From positions 1 to 11,975 of the forward strand of contig DATIAR010000025.1 of the NCBI GenBank assembly GCA_035457865.1: a stretch of 11,975 bases of DNA, written 5' to 3'. Source of the DNA: UBA8516 sp035457865 (lineage in GTDB: Archaea; Thermoproteota; Nitrososphaeria; Nitrososphaerales; Nitrosopumilaceae). Positions 6,752-11,975 of the stretch are shown piece by piece; positions within the stretch are counted from its first letter, which is position 1; every line of letters begins with the position of its first letter. Under the pieces are notes generated by a model that worked only from the letters and a program-made list of their open reading frames with translations, did no database searches and was not told the DNA's origin. The position numbers and the translations under genes were made by a program.

Positions 6752-7793
6752 GAACATAACGCAACAGTGAAACAATTCCTCCAAGAGCTGAAACTCTCAA
6801 GCCCACATCTGTAGTAGAGTCGACAGAAAATATTTCAACTCCCTTACTTTCAGCTTTATTTAGAAATTCTATTATCTTGTCTTCATCCTGTTTTTCAAAA
6901 ATCTTATCAGAAAAAATAATTGAGTCTACAGCTCCTACCTCATTTGCTTTTTCAGTTTCAGCAAAACCCATAGTGAATTTATTACTCTTTTTGTTAACTA
7001 GTAACATTATCTCATCTATTATTTGTGATACTTTGGCAAGTTTGCTGTTAGATATGGCTTGTTTCATAGCCAGTGATTTTACAAATGTGTAAATTCCATC
7101 CTCCCCTCCAGAATCTATTCCTTCAATAACTTGGATTTTGTGTTTTTTACCAATTGGTTTTTCAAGGAGATAATTACTAAATCGTTTTCTAGTTTCACCA
7201 GGTCCAAATATTATGATCATATCACCTTCTCTTATAGAAGATGAGACTGCCTCTTGGACATCTTCAAAAAATGTTTCAATGTTAAATTTTGCTTTGTATC
7301 TCTTGCCACTTGCACCCGAATACATGTTTGGCATTAGCTTCAAATGAGTACCGCTTAGTCTGCCTATCCCACAATCTCCAGTATCGATTGCTATCAATAA
7401 AAATCCAAAATTTTCCTTTTTATCAAAAATCAATCTTTTCTCAAGATCATTCCATTTCTTTTTGGTCAAGGTAATTGGTTCACCTATCTTGAGTGTCAAT
7501 GAATGATGTGATCCTTTCTGTACTGATTCACTATCTGATTCCATTATTGTCCCATGAACTTTTAATCTATCAACAACATCATCAATTGAAACTTTTTCTA
7601 CACTTAATGCAACTCGTATCTTGATCCTCTCTCCTCTGTCTGGCCTGGCAAATTCCTTTTCTTGTCTGATAGCACGAGTAGTATCACCAGTAAGTTTGTC
7701 TTCTTTTTTTATGATCCTTCTCAGAACAAAAAGATCGTCAGGTTCCTCTGGTATCAGTGATACAGAATTTTCATCAATTTTTTTTGTTATCAT
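6744..7793 (-). CDS. pelA: Pelota (Dom34), ribosome rescue factor
   Basis: A 349-residue archaeal Pelota, an eRF1-like factor that enters the A site of stalled ribosomes and, with aEF1A and ABCE1, splits them. The N-terminal Sm-like domain (about 1-125) replaces the codon-reading domain of eRF1. The central domain (about 130-260) starts FLLIAIDTGDCGIG and contains FGPGETRKRF at 196-205, where eRF1 would carry the GGQ loop; no GGQ is present, as expected for a rescue factor that does not hydrolyse peptidyl-tRNA. The C-terminal domain (about 265-349) ends with VSALGGIVSLLRY. Length is normal. The ATG start at 7793 has a T-rich stretch with a weak TATA-like TTTTTTATTG (7822-7831) upstream. It follows an unrecognised gene on the same strand by 47 bases and is convergent with cutA. 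Confidence 0.95.
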   Translation of the reverse strand: MITKKIDENSVSLIPEEPDDLFVLRRIIKKEDKLTGDTTRAIRQEKEFARPDRGERIKIRVALSVEKVSIDDVVDRLKVHGTIMESDSESVQKGSHHSLTLKIGEPITLTKKKWNDLEKRLIFDKKENFGFLLIAIDTGDCGIGRLSGTHLKLMPNMYSGASGKRYKAKFNIETFFEDVQEAVSSSIREGDMIIIFGPGETRKRFSNYLLEKPIGKKHKIQVIEGIDSGGEDGIYTFVKSLAMKQAISNSKLAKVSQIIDEIMLLVNKKSNKFTMGFAETEKANEVGAVDSIIFSDKIFEKQDEDKIIEFLNKAESKGVEIFSVDSTTDVGLRVSALGGIVSLLRYVPN

Positions 7794-7821
7794 TTTAATC
7801 TACTTTACATTAGAAGAAGAA

Positions 7822-7831
7822 CAATAAAAAA
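7822..7831 (-). promoter_or_regulatory. T-rich element before pelota
   Basis: The minus strand reads TTTTTTATTG about 33 bases before the pelota ATG, inside a T-rich stretch directly after the stop of the upstream gene. It could be a TATA box for pelota, the T-run terminator of the upstream gene, or both. Confidence 0.3.
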
Positions 7832-7840
7832 GAAAAGAGG

Positions 7841-8263
7841 TTAGTTTGTTAATTCACTAGCCTTGGTGGGTTGTTCTCCCGCCTTTTTTCTTAGATAATT
7901 TTGAACCCATTCTTGAGTTAAAACTCCAGCTTCTGTTAGGTTTACAAGTGTGTTTGTAGAGGCCTCCCCAACAACCTTGCCTGTATTTCGTCTAATTTGA
8001 CGCCATTTTAGATTGGTGTTTCCACTCTTTGAAGAGTATATCATACCTAAAACGTCCTTTGCATTAACAAAGGTCATATCACGAATTTTTTTCAAGGTCA
8101 CTTTGTCTGCAGCTTCTACATAAATGAGACCAGGAGTTGTTTCACGTTCTGGGAATACTTCATAATCCTCAAAGTAGCTTTCAGGAATGAAAGAATTACA
8201 TGTACTAAGGATTACAAATTTCCTAAAACTCTCAAGCGAACATGTAGCATCTATTGCGACCAT
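7841..8263 (-). CDS. unrecognised conserved-looking protein upstream of pelota
   Basis: A soluble protein of 140 residues from the ATG at 8263, or 157 from an in-frame TTG at 8314. I do not recognise the family. It begins MVAIDATCSLESFRKFVILSTCNS and has a strand-rich core (GLIYVEAADKVTLKKIRDMTF). A region with basic residues follows (LKWRQIRRNTGK), and it ends in a helical segment LVNLTEAGVLTQEWVQNYLRKKAG. There are no membrane segments, no CxxC zinc pair and no obvious catalytic motif; cysteines occur only near the N-terminus. I prefer the ATG because a TATA-like TGATAAAA (8288-8295, minus strand) lies about 28 bases upstream of it, while the TTG form would have that box inside its coding region. 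It is 47 bases upstream of pelota on the same strand, so a shared transcript is possible. Its function cannot be assigned from what is visible. Confidence 0.72.
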   Translation of the reverse strand: MVAIDATCSLESFRKFVILSTCNSFIPESYFEDYEVFPERETTPGLIYVEAADKVTLKKIRDMTFVNAKDVLGMIYSSKSGNTNLKWRQIRRNTGKVVGEASTNTLVNLTEAGVLTQEWVQNYLRKKAGEQPTKASELTN

Positions 8264-8287
8264 CTTGACAAAATTTAGTCTTTTGCC

Positions 8288-8295
8288 TTTTATCA
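8288..8295 (-). promoter_or_regulatory. possible TATA box for the unrecognised gene upstream of pelota
   Basis: The minus strand reads TGATAAAA, centred about 28 bases before the ATG at 8263. This is the main evidence for preferring that ATG over the TTG at 8314. Confidence 0.35.
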
Positions 8296-8339
8296 AGCTT
8301 CTTGAAAGACTCAATTAGTAATTAGTGAATTTAACACTT

Positions 8340-8400
8340 GCAGGCGTTGATGACCAAATCCCTTTGATTTGATGAGAAGGATCTTGAGTTCTGAGCCTGC
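8340..8400 (+). ncRNA. C/D box guide sRNA
   Basis: A 61-base element between two divergent genes has every part of an archaeal C/D box sRNA in order and at the right spacing. The terminal stem is GCAGGC (8340-8345) with GCCTGC (8395-8400), six perfect pairs. The C box is TTGATGA (8347-8353), guide 1 is CCAAATCCCT (8354-8363), the D' box is TTGA (8364-8367) and the C' box is TGATGA (8370-8375). Guide 2 is GAAGGATCTTGAGTT (8376-8390) and the D box is CTGA (8391-8394). Such RNAs bind L7Ae, Nop5 and fibrillarin to direct 2'-O-methylation of the target base paired five positions upstream of D or D'. Guide 2 complements AACUCAAGAUCC, which resembles a tRNA-Leu(CAA) anticodon loop and places the modified base at C34. 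The target is inferred because no tRNA gene is in the window. Confidence 0.82.
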
Positions 8401-8411
8401 ATTCACAATAT

Positions 8412-8420
8412 CTTTATCCT
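8412..8420 (+). promoter_or_regulatory. TATA box of the YjbQ gene
   Basis: CTTTATCCT is centred about 26 bases before the ATG at 8442 and lies after the 3' end of the sRNA. The protein gene therefore probably has its own leaderless promoter and the sRNA is not its leader. Confidence 0.45.
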
Positions 8421-8441
8421 AAATCTTATGTTTGAATATTT

Positions 8442-8861
8442 ATGAAATCAATCACAGAATATCTGACATTGAATATTCCATCCAGAAGAGGATTTGTAAA
8501 CATAACTTCACAGGTTGAAAAGATTGTCCAAAAAAGTGGTATCATCGATGGTCTTTGTTTGGTAAATGCGATGCATATTACAGCAAGTGTGTTTATCAAT
8601 GATGACGAAAGTGGTCTTCATCACGACTATGAAAAATGGCTTGAAGAATTAGCACCACATGAACCCCTAGATCAATATGAACACAATAAGACCGGAGAAG
8701 ACAATGCAGATGCTCATTTAAAAAGACAAGTGATGGGTAGAGAAGTTGTTGTAGCTATAACTGATGGTAAACTTGATTTTGGACCATGGGAACAAATATT
8801 CTATGGAGAATTCGATGGAAGGAGATCAAAAAGAGTTCTTGTCAAGTTAATTGGAGAATAA
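8442..8861 (+). CDS. YjbQ/UPF0047 family protein
   Basis: A 139-residue protein of the YjbQ (UPF0047) family, small trimeric beta-rich enzymes widespread in archaea and bacteria. Some members show weak thiamine-phosphate synthase activity, but the physiological role is not settled. Diagnostic stretches are HITASVFINDDESGLHHDYE (45-64), with its Thr/Ser and two His after the E-x-G, NADAHLKRQVMG (88-99), and TDGKLDFGPWEQIFYGEFDGRR (107-128). Together these give the usual cluster of His, Glu and Asp residues in the presumed active site. Length is typical and nothing is missing. The start is ATG at 8442, with a TATA-like box about 26 bases upstream and no ribosome binding site. Its stop directly abuts the stop of a convergent small zinc-ribbon gene. 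The family is secure; the reaction is not. Confidence 0.92.
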   Translation: MKSITEYLTLNIPSRRGFVNITSQVEKIVQKSGIIDGLCLVNAMHITASVFINDDESGLHHDYEKWLEELAPHEPLDQYEHNKTGEDNADAHLKRQVMGREVVVAITDGKLDFGPWEQIFYGEFDGRRSKRVLVKLIGE

Positions 8862-9017
8862 TCAAGAAAGAGATCCACGCTTTTGACTTGATTCAAGATT
8901 TGATTTTAGCTTAAAACTTTCCTCATGATTTTGTGGACCGTGGTTACACTTTACACATCCTATCTTAAAGCCATTAGAATCACGAACATAGGTTTCACAA
9001 CCACAGAAGCAGGTCAT
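8862..9017 (-). CDS. 51-residue zinc-ribbon-like protein
   Basis: A short minus-strand gene in the gap between the YjbQ and DtxR-type genes. From the ATG at 9017 it encodes MTCFCGCETYVRDSNGFKIG, then CVKCNHGPQNHEESFKL, then a polar tail ending GSLS and a TGA at 8862-8864. Cysteines C3, C5 and C7 face C21 and C24 (CVKC), with H26 next to them, an arrangement that can bind one zinc as a minimal ribbon. The tail is charged and probably disordered. A TATA-like GTTATATC lies about 26 bases before the ATG, which supports real, leaderless expression. The stop abuts the YjbQ stop. I do not recognise a named family. The position after two regulators, one of them metal-sensing, suggests metal-related or nucleic acid-binding work, but that is inference. 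Confidence 0.75.
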   Translation of the reverse strand: MTCFCGCETYVRDSNGFKIGCVKCNHGPQNHEESFKLKSNLESSQKRGSLS

Positions 9018-9039
9018 AATGATTTTAAACTCTTGCCAA

Positions 9040-9047
9040 GATATAAC
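9040..9047 (-). promoter_or_regulatory. TATA box of the small zinc-ribbon gene
   Basis: The minus strand reads GTTATATC, centred about 26 bases before the ATG at 9017, in the 41-base gap after the DtxR-type gene. The position fits a leaderless promoter. Confidence 0.5.
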
Positions 9048-9058
9048 TTATTTCAAAA

Positions 9059-9505
9059 TTAATTTTTGCAACATTTTCCACGTGGAATGTCATGATTATG
9101 GGGACATTTTCTTGGATGTTTTAACATTGTACAAAGAGCGTCAGTAAACTGCTCATTCATATGATGTTCTATTCCACAAACCATCTCTTCATCGATGTCT
9201 ACTTTGAGAGCACTATCCATCAAAACTTCTAGTAATCTACTATTTCGCATCATGTTAGAACCTACTTGTTCTCCACTTTTTGTCAGCGAAACACCTGTTT
9301 TATTATAATTGACGAGTTTGGATTCGTTTAGCTTTTTTAGCATCTGAACAACACTTGGTTGTCTAACATTTAGCATCTTAGATATCGAACTAATCTTCAC
9401 AGGATTACCACTTTCTTTTATGTGCCAGATGGCCTTTAGATACATTTCAACATGTTCAGCTTCTGCAGTACCAACAAACAAAACCTCGTCTTTCGTATTT
9501 GACAA
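9059..9505 (-). CDS. DtxR/MntR-family metal-dependent transcription regulator
   Basis: A 148-residue repressor-type protein that binds DNA when loaded with Fe(II) or Mn(II). A winged-helix domain covers about 15-75 (AEHVEMYLKAIWHIKES; recognition helix near RQPSVVQMLKKLNE at 48-61). The dimerisation and metal domain follows. It has the family's C-x-x-E-H ligand set at C110, E113 and H114, with H130 and then C134-P-H136 (KHPRKCPHNHDIP), and extra cysteines at C145 and C146. There is no C-terminal SH3 domain, as in short MntR/archaeal forms. The start is TTG at 9505, decided by a GAGGT ribosome binding site at 9514-9518 overlapping the stop of the upstream TrmB-type gene. The two are therefore probably co-transcribed and translationally coupled. 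Its likely role is control of metal uptake or storage; the metal is not determined by sequence alone. Confidence 0.92.
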   Translation of the reverse strand: MSNTKDEVLFVGTAEAEHVEMYLKAIWHIKESGNPVKISSISKMLNVRQPSVVQMLKKLNESKLVNYNKTGVSLTKSGEQVGSNMMRNSRLLEVLMDSALKVDIDEEMVCGIEHHMNEQFTDALCTMLKHPRKCPHNHDIPRGKCCKN

Positions 9506-9513
9506 ATTATTTT

Positions 9514-9518
9514 ACCTC
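9514..9518 (-). promoter_or_regulatory. Shine-Dalgarno site of the DtxR-type gene, overlapping the upstream stop
   Basis: The minus strand reads GAGGT, complementary to the 16S rRNA 3' end, eight bases before the TTG start at 9505. It overlaps the TGA stop (9517-9519) of the preceding gene. It is the clearest ribosome binding site in a window of mostly leaderless-looking starts, and it supports TTG as the true start and coupling within an operon. Confidence 0.6.
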
Positions 9519-10287
9519 ACTTTACATCCTTTGATTCTTTTAATAAGTATTCAAAATACTCACGTGCAAAGCCAGCAAGACCAGAATGATCTGCCCATAT
9601 AGCCACTGCCTCTGTAGATCCTGGTGTACCAAGATCCTCTCCAAGTAATATCACGACATATCTTTTGTCTGATATTACACCGCCCCCAAAAAGTCCCTTC
9701 TTTATTTTTACTTTGGCAACTCGTGATAATGCTTTGAGGGTTTCTGAATTTGCGTCCTCAGAAACTAATATTGTGATATCAACTCCCCTATCATGTAATA
9801 ATCTAAGCTTAGGTAATGCTTCCTTTGCCAGATCTTCTGCAACCTTTGGTATTGCTATTAATACTTCATCTCTACACGAATCTACCATTTCCAAAATTTT
9901 AGAAGCAATATTTACTACTCCGGAAAGAACCCAAATGTCAGGTCGCTCACTGGTACCACTTTGCTCATAAAGCGGAGTAAGTTCCTTTAAAATTGTGGAT
10001 TCGTTGTTTTTGAATTCTACTTCTTGAGCCTGTCTTGTATTTTCTATTGCAGTAGAAGGTGGTTTTGCAAAATATTGTGTAGGTCTTGATTCATCAGAAC
10101 CGATCCATCCCTTTTCTTCCAGCGTACCTAACACCTCGTATATTTTTGAATATGGTACGCCAGATTTCTGACTTAGATCTGATGCATTTATCTGACCAGT
10201 TTTTAGAAGTGCAGAATACGTCTTTATTTCGTAACTCGTGAGACCTATTTTTTCAAGTGCTTTTCGCGCCTTGTCTGAAAGACTCAT
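9517..10287 (-). CDS. TrmB-family transcription regulator
   Basis: A 256-residue sugar- or ligand-sensing regulator type common in archaea. The N-terminal TrmB winged-helix domain spans about 8-75 (ALEKIGLTSYEIKTYSALLKTG, then ASDLSQKSGVPYSKIYEVLGTLEEKGWI as helix-turn-helix and wing). A linker helix rich in charged residues (about 80-110) is followed by a phospholipase D-like effector domain (about 115-250: DEVLIAIPKVAEDLAKEALPKL, then RGVDITILVSEDA). The length suits members without the full C-terminal sugar-binding domain of TrmB itself. The ATG at 10287 has a strong ATATATAT box about 27 bases upstream. It is divergent from the Tes-like gene and is followed 11 bases later by the DtxR-type gene. 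The ligand is unknown; regulation of the divergent gene is a testable guess from position. Confidence 0.92.
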   Translation of the reverse strand: MSLSDKARKALEKIGLTSYEIKTYSALLKTGQINASDLSQKSGVPYSKIYEVLGTLEEKGWIGSDESRPTQYFAKPPSTAIENTRQAQEVEFKNNESTILKELTPLYEQSGTSERPDIWVLSGVVNIASKILEMVDSCRDEVLIAIPKVAEDLAKEALPKLRLLHDRGVDITILVSEDANSETLKALSRVAKVKIKKGLFGGGVISDKRYVVILLGEDLGTPGSTEAVAIWADHSGLAGFAREYFEYLLKESKDVK

Positions 10288-10310
10288 CTATTTTCATTCT
10301 TAGTCTTTTG

Positions 10311-10318
10311 ATATATAT
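10311..10318 (-). promoter_or_regulatory. TATA box of the TrmB-type gene
   Basis: ATATATAT is centred about 27 bases before the ATG at 10287, the expected place for a leaderless archaeal promoter. It is the best TATA match in the window. Confidence 0.65.
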
Positions 10319-10327
10319 GTAAACTAT

Positions 10328-10383
10328 GGTGGTGTGTTCAAGAATCAGGCATATGAAGCGACGTTTAATCTCACAAAACCACC
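10328..10383. repeat. inverted repeat in the divergent TrmB-Tes intergenic region
   Basis: GGTGGT (10328-10333) and ACCACC (10378-10383) are complementary. An additional GTG/CAC match lies just inside, with three unpaired bases on one side. The arms lie between the two outward-facing promoters. This could be a regulator site, part of a small RNA, or chance. It lacks convincing C and D boxes. Confidence 0.3.
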
Positions 10384-10397
10384 GGTGTCTTGTAGGA

Positions 10398-10433
10398 AAT
10401 CGATTAAATACTAACTCTGAAAACAATCGATTA
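10398..10433 (+). promoter_or_regulatory. Tes-like gene promoter with two AATCGATTA repeats
   Basis: AATCGATTA occurs at 10398-10406 and again at 10425-10433, 27 bases apart start to start; the AATCGATT core is palindromic. The first copy overlaps the TATA-like TTAAATACT (10404-10412), centred about 28 bases before the ATG at 10436. The second covers the expected transcription start. Paired identical palindromes bracketing a promoter are typical operator geometry. The regulator is unknown. Confidence 0.45.
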
Positions 10434-10435
10434 GT

Positions 10436-11975
10436 ATGGAACTAATTCAGATTGCCAACCAGAAGGTACCTACACTAGGCAAAAAATCTACTATTAGATT
10501 TACTCAAAGTATATGTCCTGACTGTAACATGATTCTGGACGCAGAGGTCTTTGAAAGAGATGGCAAAGTATTCATGACAAAGACCTGTCCAACACATGGC
10601 GAATGTGAAGAGCTATACTTTGGTTCCTATGAAATGTACAAAAAATTTAGCACTTATTGGATGGACGGAAAGGGTGCCCATGCTCCAAACGTTATGATTG
10701 AAAAATGCTCATGTCCAAATAACTGTGGTCTTTGTTCAAACCACTTGTCCCATAGTGGATTAGCAAACATGATAGTTACTAACAGATGTGATCTAACATG
10801 TTGGTATTGTTTCTTCTATGTGAAAAAGGGACTTGAGGGTGCATACATGTATGAACCATCGCAGGACCAAGTAAGGGCAATGATGAAGACTCTGAGGGCA
10901 GAAAGACCAATTCCAGGAAACTCGATGCAAATAACTGGCGGTGAACCTATGTTGCGTGAGGATATTGTCGATGTTATTAAGATAATGAAAGAAGAAGGTG
11001 TTGATCATATACAGATGAATACAAACGGAATTAGATTTGCCTTAGATCCAGAAGCAATGCGCGAAGTAAGATTAGCTGGTGTTAACAACCTTTACCTTAG
11101 TTTTGATGGTGTAACTGCAAGAACAAACCCAAAGAATCATTGGGAAGTTCCATATGCTCTTGAAAGTGCAAGAAAGACAGGCACTACAGTAGTTTTTGTT
11201 CCAACAGTTATCAAATCAATTAATGACCACGAATTAGGTGGTATAATCAGATATGCACAAAAGAACTTGGATGTTGTTCATGCGGTAAACTTCCAGCCAG
11301 TCTCATTGACAGGAAGAATGGGCAAAAAAGAACGAGAGAAATACAGAATCACAATTCCTGATTGTATCCAAAGAATTGAAGAACAGACTGGAGCTGAAGT
11401 TACAGTAGATGACTGGTTCCCAGTTCCAAGCTGCATGCCATTAACAAATGTTATCGAAGCATTTTCAAGTAAACCAAAATATGAATTATCAATTCACTTT
11501 GCGTGTGGCGCTGGTACGTACATTTTTGAGGATCAAGAAACAAAGAAGTTTGTGCCACTGACCAGATTTGCAGACATTCAAGGAATGTTAGAGCTCTTTG
11601 AAGACAAGGCAGAAGAAATCCGTTCTGGCAAGAACAAATACTTTACCATGTTAGAGGTTGTTCGAAAACTTTCAAGCTTCATTGATAAGAAAAAACAGCC
11701 AGCTGGTCTTGATTTGGCAAAGATGTTTGGAAACATTTTGATGAAAAGATCATTTGATTCTGTTGGTTCATGGCATGTTAAAGGATTGTTCTTGGGAATG
11801 ATGCACTTCCAAGACAAATACAATGAAGACCTAGAAAGATTACAAAGGTGTGATATTCACTATGTAACGCCGGATCTTAGAATAATTCCATTCTGTGCTT
11901 TTAATGTAATACCTGAATGGTACAGAGACAGAATCCAAAAGAAATACTCTACTACAGTCGAGGAATGGGAACAAA
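10436..11975 (+). CDS. tes: radical SAM enzyme of the tetraether lipid synthase (Tes, MJ0619-like) family, cut by right edge
   Basis: Reading starts at ATG 10436 and is open for 513 codons to the window end, so the C-terminus is missing. An N-terminal module with C27-x-x-C30 and C51/C57 looks rubredoxin-like. It is followed by a cysteine cluster CSCPNNCGLC at 91-100 and then the radical SAM motif C118-x-x-x-C122-x-x-C125 (CDLTCWYC). GGE at 168-170 (QITGGEP) contacts SAM. Further conserved stretches are TNGIR (196-200), LSFDGVT (221-227), NFQPVSLTGRM (285-295), DWFPVPSC (326-333) and HFACGAGTY (354-362). The set of extra cysteines and these blocks match the Tes family, which joins two archaeol-type lipids by coupling phytanyl tails to give GDGT membrane lipids. 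The assignment to Tes, rather than a related paralog, is from motif recognition. It is divergent from a TrmB-type regulator. Confidence 0.88.
   Translation, partial: MELIQIANQKVPTLGKKSTIRFTQSICPDCNMILDAEVFERDGKVFMTKTCPTHGECEELYFGSYEMYKKFSTYWMDGKGAHAPNVMIEKCSCPNNCGLCSNHLSHSGLANMIVTNRCDLTCWYCFFYVKKGLEGAYMYEPSQDQVRAMMKTLRAERPIPGNSMQITGGEPMLREDIVDVIKIMKEEGVDHIQMNTNGIRFALDPEAMREVRLAGVNNLYLSFDGVTARTNPKNHWEVPYALESARKTGTTVVFVPTVIKSINDHELGGIIRYAQKNLDVVHAVNFQPVSLTGRMGKKEREKYRITIPDCIQRIEEQTGAEVTVDDWFPVPSCMPLTNVIEAFSSKPKYELSIHFACGAGTYIFEDQETKKFVPLTRFADIQGMLELFEDKAEEIRSGKNKYFTMLEVVRKLSSFIDKKKQPAGLDLAKMFGNILMKRSFDSVGSWHVKGLFLGMMHFQDKYNEDLERLQRCDIHYVTPDLRIIPFCAFNVIPEWYRDRIQKKYSTTVEEWEQ

Noticed and set aside
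8340..8400. Simple terminator or operator hairpin
   Set aside because: The arms are only six bases around a 49-base interior, and that interior has C, D', C' and D boxes at proper spacing, so a guide RNA explains it better.
9665..9970. Plus-strand ORF of 101 codons
   Set aside because: It is antisense to the TrmB-type regulator and has no motif or promoter.
11578..11823. Minus-strand ORF of 81 codons
   Set aside because: It is antisense to the Tes-like coding region, which is open throughout and rich in family motifs.
1..11975. Mobile element, CRISPR array, prophage or defence system
   Set aside because: No transposase, integrase, terminal repeats, regularly spaced repeats or defence-type domains were seen; all genes fit a core archaeal chromosome.

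Overview
The window looks like part of a marine ammonia-oxidising archaeon, a Nitrosopumilus-like member of the Thaumarchaeota (Nitrososphaerota). The evidence is the low GC content, archaeal-type information-processing genes (GatD, a double-AAA Cdc48, archaeal L2, Pelota, a TtuA/NcsA thiolase), a tetraether-lipid synthase-type radical SAM protein, an archaeal 7S SRP RNA and a C/D box guide RNA. Many start codons have a TATA-like box about 24-30 bases upstream and no Shine-Dalgarno site, as expected for leaderless archaeal mRNAs. Several starts are GTG or TTG. The lineage is inferred from gene content and protein style, not from a marker-gene search.

Layout. 1-2338 (minus): cdc48 followed by the 5' end of gatD, which leaves the window on the left. 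2443-3514 (plus): rpl2 and acylphosphatase. 3511-3843 (minus): a 110-residue protein of uncertain family, whose stop overlaps the acylphosphatase stop. 3871-4187 (minus): SRP RNA, filling the only large gap between protein genes. 4220-6395 (minus): site-2 protease, then TtuA/NcsA. 6440-6751 (plus): cutA, convergent with pelota (6744-7793, minus), which follows an unrecognised gene (7841-8263 or 8314, minus). 8340-8400 (plus): a C/D box sRNA. 8442-8861 (plus): YjbQ/UPF0047. 8862-10287 (minus): TrmB-type regulator, DtxR-type metalloregulator and a 51-residue zinc-ribbon protein. 10436-end (plus): a tetraether synthase (Tes)-like radical SAM enzyme, cut by the right edge.

This is a housekeeping chromosome segment with no mobile element, CRISPR array, prophage or integration site. 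Its themes are translation and its quality control (L2, GatD, tRNA thiolation, tRNA-directed 2'-O-methylation, Pelota), protein turnover and secretion (Cdc48, site-2 protease, SRP RNA), metal and redox control (CutA, DtxR, zinc ribbon) and membrane lipid synthesis (Tes). The items most easily missed are three genes that are not long ORFs: the SRP RNA, the C/D box sRNA (one guide fits the anticodon loop of tRNA-Leu(CAA) with the methylation position at C34) and the small zinc-ribbon gene.
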